From NCBI GenBank assembly GCA_902589315.1, contig CACISK010000002.1:123431-187430 (forward strand): 64,000 bases of DNA, in the 5' to 3' direction. The notes under the pieces were generated by a model, which saw only the letters and a list, made by a program, of their open reading frames with translations, was not told where the DNA came from and made no database searches. The first letter of the stretch is position 1, and every line of letters starts with the position of its first letter. This DNA comes from an uncultured Pelagibacteraceae bacterium. Its GTDB lineage: Bacteria; Pseudomonadota; Alphaproteobacteria; Pelagibacterales; Pelagibacteraceae. The translations under genes were made by a program, and so were the position numbers. Positions 8,789 to 18,778 of the stretch are shown here, in pieces.

Positions 8789-9490
8789 ATGCATAGTATT
8801 AAAAATATACTTAGTCTTGTTATATTTGTTATTTTTTTTTCAATTCCAATAAATTCAGCAAATTCTCAGGAAAAAAATTATTATCAAGATATTGTTAATG
8901 ATTGGAATAAAATTTTCCCAGACAGAAATAGAAATGCAGCAGGTCCTAAGTTTTTTAAATATATAATTGATAAAGATATCTCTTATGAAGATTTTGTTGA
9001 ATATAATAAATTATATTGTGCAGTATCAGGTTCTTTAATAAGTCCAAATGCAGTACCAGAATATGTTTATTTGAGTGAAAATAATACAGGTAAGAAGATA
9101 TGTGGTGAATATTATAGATGCTGCATCCCGTGCTCCTGTGATTTAATGAAATATTCAAAAACAACTAAAATGAAACATAAATTTAAAGGTATAGAAAAAG
9201 AATTTTATGTATTTACAATTGAAAATCCATGCGGGAAAATAGATTTCCCCGAAAGGGTAAATAAAAAATATTTTTGTAATGGCAACGACTTAGATACGAA
9301 ACAAGTTTCAGTAGTAGGTGGAAAATTGGTCATTGGTCTATTACATAAAGCCAAAACCTGCACTCAATATAATGTTAATGCCATAGATAGACACCAAGTG
9401 ACAGGTAGATATTGCACACTTAGAAATAATACTCCATTAGATCAGCTTCAATCTGGTATGGGTGATATATTCATTAAACTTGCAAGATAA
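8789..9490 (+). CDS. Exported cysteine-rich protein of unknown function
   Basis: N-terminal signal peptide (SLVIFVIFFSIPINSANSQ); multiple Cys incl. YRCCIPCSCDL. Confidence 0.75.
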   Translation: MHSIKNILSLVIFVIFFSIPINSANSQEKNYYQDIVNDWNKIFPDRNRNAAGPKFFKYIIDKDISYEDFVEYNKLYCAVSGSLISPNAVPEYVYLSENNTGKKICGEYYRCCIPCSCDLMKYSKTTKMKHKFKGIEKEFYVFTIENPCGKIDFPERVNKKYFCNGNDLDTKQVSVVGGKLVIGLLHKAKTCTQYNVNAIDRHQVTGRYCTLRNNTPLDQLQSGMGDIFIKLAR

Positions 9491-9514
9491 TACTAAGATT
9501 ATATATTCATTGGA

Positions 9515-9784
9515 ATGGTACTATATAACGAAAAAATTAAACATCTTAGTTGCTCTGATCTGAGAGTATTTTTGAAAAAATTGGTCAAGGATAAAATAGA
9601 GAAAGAATGGACTGAGGACTTCATAGATAATATGAACCTTGTTATAATTCCAAGAATGACAATAAAAAGACGTTACGAAAACAAGGGTATTGATATGACC
9701 AGGCTAATTGATAATCCTACCTATTATCAGCATGTAAAAAAGAGTGTAGACTCCCGAGGAAATCTGGAATTTAAAGATCGATAA
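9515..9784 (+). CDS. Hypothetical protein (89 aa)
   Basis: ORF with charged, coding-like composition, no recognised family. Confidence 0.55.
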   Translation: MVLYNEKIKHLSCSDLRVFLKKLVKDKIEKEWTEDFIDNMNLVIIPRMTIKRRYENKGIDMTRLIDNPTYYQHVKKSVDSRGNLEFKDR

Positions 9785-9870
9785 TTTTTTCCAATAAGCC
9801 AATTTAATCCCTAGAACTGTATCCATATTTTCTATAAGCTTTCTGAAAAAATAAACTAAAGAGGGAAAAT

Positions 9871-10845
9871 ATGAGTAAATTTTGTAAAATAATTGTTGTC
9901 TTATTTTCATCTTTGTTTTTAAGTTTTGCAGCAAATTCAACTGAAGTTAAATTTGGACATGTAGGTAAACCTGGATCTTTATTTTCTGCATCAGTTGATC
10001 ATTTTGCTAAACTTGCAAATGAAAGATTAGGCAGCAAAGGAAAAGTAACTGTTTTTGGTTCTTCGCAACTTGGAAAAGATAAACAAGGAATGCAAAAACT
10101 AAAATTAGGTACTGTTAATATGTGGTTACCTTCATCAGTAATGGCGTCTATCCATGATGAGTTTGGTGTATTTGATATGCCGTTTATCATAAAAGATAGA
10201 ACACATATGAATAAAGTTGAAAGTCAAGTTTTACCAGGAATGTTTAAGAATCTTGAAGCTAAAACTGGATACAAAGTAATCGCTGTTTGGGAAAATGGAT
10301 TTAGACATATAACTAATAATACTAGACCAATTAACACTCCAGGTGATTTAAAAGGAATTAAATTAAGAACTCCTAAATCAAAATGGAGAGTTAAAATGTT
10401 CCAATCATATGGTGCAAACCCAACTCCAATGTCATTCTCTGAAGTATTTACTGCTTTGAAAACAGGAACGATGGATGGACAAGAAAACCCATATGCACAG
10501 ATCGCTAGTGCTAAATTCCAAGAAGTACAAAAATATTTGTCAATCACAGGTCACGTTTACACTCCTGCTTATGTAACCGTACATAACGACCATTGGAGCA
10601 AATTACCTGCAGATGTACAAAGTATTTTAGAGCAAGCTGCTAAAGATACACAAAAATTTGTGTACGCTGAAGCTGCTAATCTTGAAAAATCTTTATTGGG
10701 AGTAATAAAATCAGCTGGAGTTCAAGTTAACGAAGCTGATAAAGGTGCTTTCATTAGTGCAAGTAAAGGAATATACGATCAATTTGCATCAGAAGTGCCA
10801 ACTGGTGGTGCATTAATTGATAAAGTATCATCTTTAGCAAATTAA
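9871..10845 (+). CDS. TRAP transporter substrate-binding protein (DctP family)
   Basis: Signal peptide; KLRTPKSKWRVKMFQSYGANPTPMSFSEVFTALKTGTMDGQENP. Confidence 0.96.
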   Translation: MSKFCKIIVVLFSSLFLSFAANSTEVKFGHVGKPGSLFSASVDHFAKLANERLGSKGKVTVFGSSQLGKDKQGMQKLKLGTVNMWLPSSVMASIHDEFGVFDMPFIIKDRTHMNKVESQVLPGMFKNLEAKTGYKVIAVWENGFRHITNNTRPINTPGDLKGIKLRTPKSKWRVKMFQSYGANPTPMSFSEVFTALKTGTMDGQENPYAQIASAKFQEVQKYLSITGHVYTPAYVTVHNDHWSKLPADVQSILEQAAKDTQKFVYAEAANLEKSLLGVIKSAGVQVNEADKGAFISASKGIYDQFASEVPTGGALIDKVSSLAN

Positions 10846-10857
10846 TTTAATTTGTAA

Positions 10858-10880
10858 CAGGCCCTCGACCAGAGGGCCTG
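10858..10880 (+). terminator. GC-rich hairpin between TRAP DctP and DctQ genes (attenuator/mRNA-stabilising type; no T tract on + strand)
   Basis: CAGGCCCTC gacca GAGGGCCTG, 9-bp perfect stem. Confidence 0.7.
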
Positions 10881-10888
10881 AAAAAAAA

Positions 10889-11398
10889 ATGACATTGCAA
10901 AAGTTTATAAATATCTACGAAAAAATATTAAAACTAGTTCTGTTTATAATGATGGTAGCATTAGCAGTAACAGTTTTACTTGGTGTTACTTTTCGTTTTG
11001 CTGGTAGTGCTTTAGTTTGGTATGACGAGGTTGCAGCTGTTCAACTTGCTTGGATAACATATTATGGTTCAGCCTATGCAGCTTTAAAAGGTTCTCATAT
11101 AAGTGTTCCAAGTATTTTTAAAGCTTTTCCATTAGCACTTAGAAAAATTTTCTTTGTAGTGTCAAAATTAGTTGTTTATGGTTTTTTAATATTATTGGCT
11201 TACTATGGATATTTAGTTTTAACTCTTATAACAGGAGAAACCTTAGTAACATTAGAGTGGGTTCCGCAACCTTTTGTGCAATCAGTTATTCCAATTGCAT
11301 CATGTTTATTTATTTTATCTGAAACCTTAAGAATTCCCGAAGACTATAAAAATTTAGTTCTTCAAACAACAGGCGACGAGCAAACAGGAGATATTTAA
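10889..11398 (+). CDS. TRAP transporter small permease (DctQ)
   Basis: Four TM segments, VTFRFAGSALVWYDEVA motif, between DctP and DctM genes. Confidence 0.92.
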   Translation: MTLQKFINIYEKILKLVLFIMMVALAVTVLLGVTFRFAGSALVWYDEVAAVQLAWITYYGSAYAALKGSHISVPSIFKAFPLALRKIFFVVSKLVVYGFLILLAYYGYLVLTLITGETLVTLEWVPQPFVQSVIPIASCLFILSETLRIPEDYKNLVLQTTGDEQTGDI

Positions 11399-12681
11399 TG
11401 ATAATTCTTACAATGTTTGCAGTTCTTCTACTTCTTTTATCTATAAATGTACCTATCGCTATTGGCCTTGCAGTAACAACAATTATTGCAATGGTTTTGA
11501 AAACTGGAACAAGTTTTCTAATTGATACGGCAATCGTTATGTTTGACGGATCAATGAAGTTTCCATTGATCGCTATTCCTCTATTTATCCTAGCTGGATC
11601 AATTATGAATAGTGCGGGTATTTCTAGAAGATTAATTGCTTTTGCTTCAGCGCTTGTTGGATTTATCAAAGGTGGTTTAAGCATGATTAACATTGCTACC
11701 TCTATGTTTTTTGCTGAAATTTCTGGCTCAGCTGTTGCAGATGTTGCTGCACTTGGATCTATTCTAATTCCAGCGATGAAGAAAAAAGGATATCCAGGTC
11801 CATTTGCTGCTGCAGTAACTTCATCCTCAGCGTCTTTGGCGATTATCATTCCACCTTCAATACCAATGATTGTTTACGCGGTAATGGCTCAAAGTTCAGT
11901 GGTTCAATTATTTGTAGCGGGAATTGTTCCAGGTGTAATAGGTGGCTTCTTCTTAATGTTAGCAGCATACATTACTGCAAGACGTAAAAACTTTCCTGTT
12001 GAAGAAACATTTAATATTCCAAATGTAAAGAAAACTGCAAAAGATGCAGCTTTAGCATTTTTACTACCTATCATTATATTAGGTGGAATTTTTGGAGGAG
12101 TTGTAACAGCAACTGAAGGAGCAGGTTTAGCAGTTGTAGCATCATTAGTTATTGGATTTATTTATAAAGAAATTGACTTTAAAAGATTATACGAGTCAGC
12201 TTGTGAAGGAGCAATTCAAACAGCTTCAGTAATGTTATTAGTGGCTGCATCTGTATTACTGGGTGAATTTTTAACAATTGAACAAATTCCACAAAAAGTT
12301 GCAGAGTCAATTATTGATTTTACAAATAATAAATATGCAGTCTTAGGAATACTTAATGTATTTCTTTTAATAATAGGTTTCTTTTTACATTCAGTTGCTG
12401 CAATAATTTTAACAGTTCCAATTGTAATGCCATTAGTTAATGCTGTAGGAATTGATCCAGTTCACTTTGGTATAATTGTGACATTAAATTTAGCAATTGG
12501 TCAACAAACACCACCAGTTGCAAGTGTTCTAGTTACGGCTTGTTCAGTTGCAAAAGCAGATATATGGGATGTAACAAGATCTAATATATCCTTTATATGT
12601 GTATTATTAGTATTGTTAATGTTAGTAACTTATGTTCCAGCTATACCAATGACTTTAGTTGAATTTTTTTATAGGAGCTAA
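11398..12681 (+). CDS. TRAP transporter large permease (DctM)
   Basis: MKFPLIAIPLFILAGSIMN..., IIPPSIPMIVYAV, QQTPPVASVL. Confidence 0.96.
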   Translation: MIILTMFAVLLLLLSINVPIAIGLAVTTIIAMVLKTGTSFLIDTAIVMFDGSMKFPLIAIPLFILAGSIMNSAGISRRLIAFASALVGFIKGGLSMINIATSMFFAEISGSAVADVAALGSILIPAMKKKGYPGPFAAAVTSSSASLAIIIPPSIPMIVYAVMAQSSVVQLFVAGIVPGVIGGFFLMLAAYITARRKNFPVEETFNIPNVKKTAKDAALAFLLPIIILGGIFGGVVTATEGAGLAVVASLVIGFIYKEIDFKRLYESACEGAIQTASVMLLVAASVLLGEFLTIEQIPQKVAESIIDFTNNKYAVLGILNVFLLIIGFFLHSVAAIILTVPIVMPLVNAVGIDPVHFGIIVTLNLAIGQQTPPVASVLVTACSVAKADIWDVTRSNISFICVLLVLLMLVTYVPAIPMTLVEFFYRS

Positions 12682-13464
12682 ATGAGTAAATTAATTAAAG
12701 TAAATAAAAAAAATAAACATTTAGTTGAAGTTGTTATCAATAGACCAGAAAAACTAAATGCAATGACTAAGCCAATGTGGATTGAGCTTGGCAAAGTTTT
12801 CAAAAAGTTATCTAAGAATAAAAATTTAAGATGCATCATTATAAGAGGAGAGGGTGGTAAATCTTTTTCACCAGGAAATGATATTGGAGAATTTAAAAAA
12901 CAGAGATCTTCATCAAAATTAGCAAAATCTTACGGTAAATTTTTACACGGAACACTTGGAGCAATTTTTGATTGCCCAATACCAACAATTGCTTTGATTG
13001 AAGGAATATGTGTTGGTGGTGGATTAGAAATAGCAGGATGTTGTGACATTAGAATTTGTGGTAAAAGTTCTAGGTTTGGAGTTCCAATTAAAAGATTAGG
13101 CTTAACAATGGCTGCAAAAGAACTTGAGGTACTTTTGAAAGTAACCAATTACACGACTGCAATGGAAATATTATTTGAAGGAAGAGTATTTGGAGCTGAT
13201 GAAGCGTTTCAGAAGAGGCTAGTTAATAGAGTAGTTAACGATAAAGATGTTGAAAAAGAAGCCTATAAATCAGCTGAATTAATTTGCGACGGTGCTCCAA
13301 AAGTTGCAAGGTGGCATAAGCAATTTGCAAGAAACATTTTAAAAAATGGAAAAGTCACAGAAAAAATAAATAATCTTGGTTACAAATGTTACGATACCGA
13401 AGACTTTAAAATTGGATATCAATCTTTCTTAAATAAAACAAAACCAAAATTCAAAAATAAGTAA
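12682..13464 (+). CDS. Enoyl-CoA hydratase/isomerase (crotonase) family
   Basis: INRPEKLNAMTKPMW, FSPGNDIGEF, EGICVGGGLEIAGCCDIRI. Confidence 0.93.
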   Translation: MSKLIKVNKKNKHLVEVVINRPEKLNAMTKPMWIELGKVFKKLSKNKNLRCIIIRGEGGKSFSPGNDIGEFKKQRSSSKLAKSYGKFLHGTLGAIFDCPIPTIALIEGICVGGGLEIAGCCDIRICGKSSRFGVPIKRLGLTMAAKELEVLLKVTNYTTAMEILFEGRVFGADEAFQKRLVNRVVNDKDVEKEAYKSAELICDGAPKVARWHKQFARNILKNGKVTEKINNLGYKCYDTEDFKIGYQSFLNKTKPKFKNK

Positions 13465-13467
13465 TAG

Positions 13468-14661
13468 ATGACTGCATCATTAAAAGGCATTCGTGTACTT
13501 GAGATGGCACAAATAATGGCTGGTCCGACTTGTGGACTATTATTAGCTGATCTTGGCGCAGAAGTAATTAAAATAGAAAAGACACCCGGAGGAGATGATA
13601 CCAGAAACTTCTTACCACCAGAAATTAATGGAGAGTCAGCAGCTTTTATGATGATGAATAGAAATAAGAAAGGTATCGCATTAAATTTAAAAGATAAAGA
13701 TGGAATAGAGATATTTAAAACGATGGTAAAAAATTCTGATGTAGTTTTAGAGAATTTTAGAAAAGGGACATTAGAAAAATTAGGAGTTGGTTATGATGTT
13801 ATGTCAGAAATTAATCCTAAAATCATTTTATGTGAAATTTCTGGATACGGTAGAACGGGTCCTTACGCAGATAAAGGAGGATTTGATTTAGTCGCTCAGG
13901 GAATGAGTGGATTAATGAGTATTACCGGCGAAAGCAAAGATAAACCACCAATGAAAGTAGGTGCACCTATTACAGATATAACAGCTGGTTTACTTGCGGC
14001 TAGTGGAATTTTAGCTGCATTAGTTCATAGAGAAAAAACGGGTGAAGGGCAAAAAGTTGATACTTCTTTGTATGAAGCGGGTATTGTTCATACTTACTGG
14101 CAGTCTGCTATTGCAGGTGCAACAGGAGAGTCGCCTGGTCCATTAGGATCAGCACATCCTTTAACAGCACCTTATCAAGCTTTTAAAACAAAAGATAAAT
14201 GGATTACGGTAGGTGCTTCAAATCAAAACACTTGGCTTATGTTACTCAAAGCAATTGGTCGTGAAGATTTGCAAGAAAATGAAAAGTTTTCATCTAATTT
14301 AAATAGAAAACAAAATTTAAAAGAACTAGTTGATATTCTTAACGAAGAACTAATTAAAAAAACCTCTAGTGAATGGTTAAAAATCTTTGATGATAATGGA
14401 TTACCATGCGGACCTATTAACTCGATAACAGACATGTTTAAAGATCCTCAAACAATTGAAAGAGAAATGGTTATAGAAGTAGATAATAAAAAAGCTGGTA
14501 AAAGTACAGCTATTGGTATGCCAATTAAATTTTCAAAAAGTAAAACTGAAAAATCAAAAGGTGCTCCAAACTTAGGAGAGCATACAAAAGAAATTATGCA
14601 AATTTTTGGTTACAAAGATGACCAGATTGTAGATTTTTATAATAGAAAAGTAATTCTTTAA
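13468..14661 (+). CDS. CaiB/BaiF (family III) CoA-transferase
   Basis: LKGIRVLEMAQIMAGPTCGLLLADLGAEVIKIEKTPGGDDTR; GYGRTGPYADKGGFDLVAQGMSG. Confidence 0.96.
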   Translation: MTASLKGIRVLEMAQIMAGPTCGLLLADLGAEVIKIEKTPGGDDTRNFLPPEINGESAAFMMMNRNKKGIALNLKDKDGIEIFKTMVKNSDVVLENFRKGTLEKLGVGYDVMSEINPKIILCEISGYGRTGPYADKGGFDLVAQGMSGLMSITGESKDKPPMKVGAPITDITAGLLAASGILAALVHREKTGEGQKVDTSLYEAGIVHTYWQSAIAGATGESPGPLGSAHPLTAPYQAFKTKDKWITVGASNQNTWLMLLKAIGREDLQENEKFSSNLNRKQNLKELVDILNEELIKKTSSEWLKIFDDNGLPCGPINSITDMFKDPQTIEREMVIEVDNKKAGKSTAIGMPIKFSKSKTEKSKGAPNLGEHTKEIMQIFGYKDDQIVDFYNRKVIL

Positions 14662-17561
14662 TTAACAGTCTCAAAAATTTTAAATAATAATTCTGAGACA
14701 TGCTTACCTTTTTTCTCAGATAAATCAGATATTTGATGTCTACAGCTTGTACCATTTGCAACAATAAAGTCTTTTTCACTACTATTATTGATTGCAGGTA
14801 TTAAAGAAAGATTTGCCATTTTTTTGGAGACATCGTAAGTCTTACTGTCATATCCAAATGAACCAGCCATACCACAACAACTAGAATCTATCATTTTATT
14901 ATTAATATTTAATTCTGATAAAAGATTAGTTAGCCCTTTCATTCTATCCTGTGATTTTTGATGACAGTGTCCATGAATTAATACATTTTGATCAAACTTA
15001 TTTGCTTTAATTTTATTATTATTTCTTATTTGTTCTAAAATAAATTCCTCAAGTAGATAAAATTTATTTTTAATTTGTTCTTTATTATTTACATTCTTTA
15101 AAGTCTGATACTCATCATTAAATGTTAATAAACAGGATGGTTCAATACCTACAACTGGTAAATCTACATAATTATTTTGTATAACGTAATCATTAAATCT
15201 ATTTAGTTCTTCAGACGCTTTGTCTAATTGACCATAAGATATATAAGTTCTGCCACAGCAAAGGGGTCTCTTTAATTTATCTTTACCAAAACTTGGTATA
15301 ATTGCCTGATAACCAAATTTATTTAGTACTTTAATTGCATAAACTAAATTTTCATTTTCAAAATTAATATTAAATGTATCTGCAAATAAAATTACTTTGT
15401 TTTCTGATACTGTCTGACTTTCATAAATCTCTCGTAACGCGTTCTGGTTTTGAACTTCAGGCATAGTCCTTGCAGTTGCAAAACCAAACTTTTCAACAAT
15501 TGTTGAGATTAGAGGTATATTTTTGATCTTATTGAATATAGGAGCAACAATTTTTAATAACCAAATAAGTCTTGGCATATCTGAAATAACTCTATCTTTA
15601 ATTCGCATACTAAATTTTTTATAGTAATGAGAAAGAAACTCAGATTTCATCTTAGCCATATCAACCGACATAGGACATTCTCTTTGACAAGCTTTACAGC
15701 TCACACATAACTCCATAGTTTCATACATTTCTTTTGATGCAAATGAACCCTCTGGAAGTTGATTAGATAAAGCTAATCTTAAAGTATTTGCTCTACCTCG
15801 GACTAAATCTTTTTCTTCTTTAGTTACTCTGTATGATGGACACATCACACCAGAGTCTAACTTTCTACAAGCTCCATTGTTATTACACATCTCAACAGCA
15901 TCAGAGAATTGACCCCAATTAGACCAATCATAATGTGTATCTATATTTTCTGTTTGATAACCTGATTTGTATCTCATTAGAGATCTATCATTTGATTTAA
16001 ATGGTCGAACAATTTTTCCAGGATTTAAAAGGTTTTTACTATCGAATGTATCTTTTATTTCTTCAAATGCATTTGTGATTTTTTTTCCAAACATCATCTC
16101 ATGAAATTCTGATCTAACAATTCCATCACCATGCTCACCAGAATGAGAACCTTTATAATCTTTAACCATTTCAAAAGCTTCTTCAGATATGGATCTCATG
16201 TTTTGTATATCTTTGTCTGATTTCATATTTAAAACTGGTCTTACATGGAGAGTTCCAACAGATGCATGTGCATAAAACATTCCACTTGTTCCATATTTTT
16301 TGAATATTTCTTTTAATCTAGCTGTGTAGTCAGCTAAGTGTTCTAAAGAAACTGCACAATCTTCAATGAAGGCAACTGGTTTTCTATCACCTTTCATTGA
16401 CATCAAAATATTTAATCCAGCTTTTCTTATTTCAAAAACCTCTTTCTGTTCTGAAAGATCTGAATAATATGAAAACTCGTTTTTTTTGTTTTGGTTTAAA
16501 ACTAAATATTCTAGATCCTTTATCTTCTTTTCGTATACACTTTTCTCGGTATCAATAAATTCTACCATCAAAACAGCTTCAGGATTTCCTTTGATGTATT
16601 TTTTGATACCCCCAGCATACATCGGGATTTCTTTCGCTAAATTTAATAAATTTTGGTCCATCAACTCAACGCAAGTTGGCTTTAATTTCACAATCTCTTT
16701 TGATAATTCCATTGCTTGATGGAAATTATCAAAGTAACAGACACCTAAAATTTTATTCTTCGGTATTTCTGATAATTTTAATTTTATTTTATTAAATAAA
16801 GATAATGTTCCTTCAGAACCAACAAGAAGATTTGATGAGTTGAAGCCTTCAGGATCAATTATATCAATGTTATATCCTCCAACTCTTCTTTGTGTTGTTG
16901 GCCAATTAGCATCAATTTCGCCTCCAACCTGTTGTCTCACATCTATGAATTTATCTATGATTTTATAAAGTCTGTCTTGGTTGTTCTTTGTAGCTAAATA
17001 ATTCTTATTTATTTGATCAAAATTAAATATGGAGCCATCATCCAATATTGCTTCAATTGCTAATACGTTATGAACCATGTTGCCATAATATAAAGATCTT
17101 GATCCGCAGGAATTGTTAGCTGACATTCCTCCAATTGTAGCTCTACTACTTGTTGAGACGTCTACTGGAAACCAAAGACCGTGAGGTTTTAAATAAGCAT
17201 TTAGATGATCTAATACGACACCTGGTTGAACCCATACATATTTTTCTTCAACATTAAGTTCTAAAATTTTATTTTGATGTTTGCTGTAATCGAGTACAAC
17301 ACTTTCGCCAACAGTCTGACCACATTGGGAACTTCCACCACCTCTAGCTAAAAGAGGTACAGAATTCTTTTGTGAATACTCCATTAAACTTAAAACATCA
17401 TTAGTATCTTTTGGAAGAACTACACCAAGAGGTTTAATTTGATATACAGAAGCATCGGTACTGTATCTTCCACGTGAGAATTCATCGAATAAAGTTTTTC
17501 CATCAACTTTACTACTAATTTCTTTACCAATTTTTTGTATCTGATCTGAATTAAACCGCAT
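14658..17561 (-). CDS. FAD-linked oxidase fused to Fe-S/CCG-domain protein (D-2-hydroxyacid dehydrogenase, YdiJ-like)
   Basis: LARGGGSSQCGQTVG FAD-binding; CVSCKACQRECPMSVDMAKMKSE Fe-S; two CCG motifs (PLCCGRTY, SSCCGMAGSFGY). Confidence 0.92.
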   Translation of the reverse strand: MRFNSDQIQKIGKEISSKVDGKTLFDEFSRGRYSTDASVYQIKPLGVVLPKDTNDVLSLMEYSQKNSVPLLARGGGSSQCGQTVGESVVLDYSKHQNKILELNVEEKYVWVQPGVVLDHLNAYLKPHGLWFPVDVSTSSRATIGGMSANNSCGSRSLYYGNMVHNVLAIEAILDDGSIFNFDQINKNYLATKNNQDRLYKIIDKFIDVRQQVGGEIDANWPTTQRRVGGYNIDIIDPEGFNSSNLLVGSEGTLSLFNKIKLKLSEIPKNKILGVCYFDNFHQAMELSKEIVKLKPTCVELMDQNLLNLAKEIPMYAGGIKKYIKGNPEAVLMVEFIDTEKSVYEKKIKDLEYLVLNQNKKNEFSYYSDLSEQKEVFEIRKAGLNILMSMKGDRKPVAFIEDCAVSLEHLADYTARLKEIFKKYGTSGMFYAHASVGTLHVRPVLNMKSDKDIQNMRSISEEAFEMVKDYKGSHSGEHGDGIVRSEFHEMMFGKKITNAFEEIKDTFDSKNLLNPGKIVRPFKSNDRSLMRYKSGYQTENIDTHYDWSNWGQFSDAVEMCNNNGACRKLDSGVMCPSYRVTKEEKDLVRGRANTLRLALSNQLPEGSFASKEMYETMELCVSCKACQRECPMSVDMAKMKSEFLSHYYKKFSMRIKDRVISDMPRLIWLLKIVAPIFNKIKNIPLISTIVEKFGFATARTMPEVQNQNALREIYESQTVSENKVILFADTFNINFENENLVYAIKVLNKFGYQAIIPSFGKDKLKRPLCCGRTYISYGQLDKASEELNRFNDYVIQNNYVDLPVVGIEPSCLLTFNDEYQTLKNVNNKEQIKNKFYLLEEFILEQIRNNNKIKANKFDQNVLIHGHCHQKSQDRMKGLTNLLSELNINNKMIDSSCCGMAGSFGYDSKTYDVSKKMANLSLIPAINNSSEKDFIVANGTSCRHQISDLSEKKGKHVSELLFKIFETVN

Positions 17562-17578
17562 AAAACTTAATTAAAGGT

Positions 17579-18733
17579 TTATTTATTTTTGTAAACCAGT
17601 TTACCGAACTTTTTTAACGCGGTTTCTGAAATCTCTAAACCTAAACCAGGTTTTTCATTTAAATGTATCCATCCATCACTCATTTTATGTGGATTTTCAA
17701 ATAATTGAGCCTGCAAAGGATCTCTTTCATCATCAAATGACTCAACAATTCTCCCAGCTGGAGTTGATGCTACTAATGGAGCATGAATATAACAATCATG
17801 ATGTGGTGCTACATCAATATGATTTAACTCACACAATGCAGAAAGTTTTTTTCCATTAGTAAAACCACCAAACATTGTGCAATCAAATTGTAAAATTTGT
17901 ATTGCCTCTTCTTCAATCATGGACCTACATCCATAAATAGTTATTTCACTTTCACCACCTGACAATGGAATTTTGGTTTGCTTTGATAAAAGTTTTAAAG
18001 TTCTTCTATCATCTTCCCATCTAACTGGTTCTTCAATCCATGTAGGATTAAATCTCTCAAATTCTTTTACACCTTCAATTGCAGTTTTTAGATCCCATGC
18101 TCTATTGACATCAATCATTAAACCTTTTTGATCTCCTATTTCATCTCTAATAATCTCTAATCTCTTAGCATCTTCTTTGATACTAAGTCCTCCAACTTTA
18201 ACTTTAAAACTTTGATGACCGATATTTAATAATTTTTGAATTTCATCTCTTAATTCTTTTTCATCTTTACCATCTCTGTAGTAAGCACATGTAACATAAA
18301 TAGGAATTTTATTTCTGTATCCACCAAATAATTTATACAATGGGATGTTTGAAGCTTTTCCTATCAAATCCCAACACGCAATATCTAAAGCTGCTGAAAT
18401 TCTGATTAATGCTTCTCTGCTCCAACTTTTTTCGCTACTGGTTCGAGTATCGGTTAATTTGAAAATTTTTTCATAAATTTTTTCAGGACAAAATGGATCT
18501 TCTCCAATTATTAAATCTTGTAAGCCATTTGAAAATGGTTTGATGATAGGAGCAATATCAGTATAGCTTGTTGCTAAACCAAATCCTGAATGACCATCTT
18601 TAGTTTTAATTTTAATCAAGAGTTCATTAGCTGTTGGTACAATGAAATGACTAACCCAATGTGGTTTTACTTCATCTGGATTATTAAGAACATAAACCTC
18701 TAAGCTATCAATTAAATTACTACTATTTGTCAT
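17579..18733 (-). CDS. Mandelate racemase/muconate lactonizing enzyme family (enolase superfamily)
   Basis: FKVKVGG..., LMIDVNRAWD, WIEEPVRWEDD, PLSGGESE. Confidence 0.92.
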   Translation of the reverse strand: MTNSSNLIDSLEVYVLNNPDEVKPHWVSHFIVPTANELLIKIKTKDGHSGFGLATSYTDIAPIIKPFSNGLQDLIIGEDPFCPEKIYEKIFKLTDTRTSSEKSWSREALIRISAALDIACWDLIGKASNIPLYKLFGGYRNKIPIYVTCAYYRDGKDEKELRDEIQKLLNIGHQSFKVKVGGLSIKEDAKRLEIIRDEIGDQKGLMIDVNRAWDLKTAIEGVKEFERFNPTWIEEPVRWEDDRRTLKLLSKQTKIPLSGGESEITIYGCRSMIEEEAIQILQFDCTMFGGFTNGKKLSALCELNHIDVAPHHDCYIHAPLVASTPAGRIVESFDDERDPLQAQLFENPHKMSDGWIHLNEKPGLGLEISETALKKFGKLVYKNK

Positions 18734-18778
18734 ACATTATAAATTTGCTTATATAATTTCTTTAGCATATACAGCGGT

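Noticed and set aside
10224-10547. 107-aa minus-strand ORF inside dctP
   Set aside because: Antisense shadow of a well-supported gene.
11310-11849. 179-aa minus-strand ORF opposite the DctQ/DctM genes
   Set aside because: Ala/Ile-rich shadow of clearly real TRAP permease genes on the + strand; no family signal.
14658-17561. 967-aa FAD/Fe-S/CCG fusion as a novel architecture
   Set aside because: Known architecture (YdiJ-type FAD-linked oxidase with Fe-S C-terminus).
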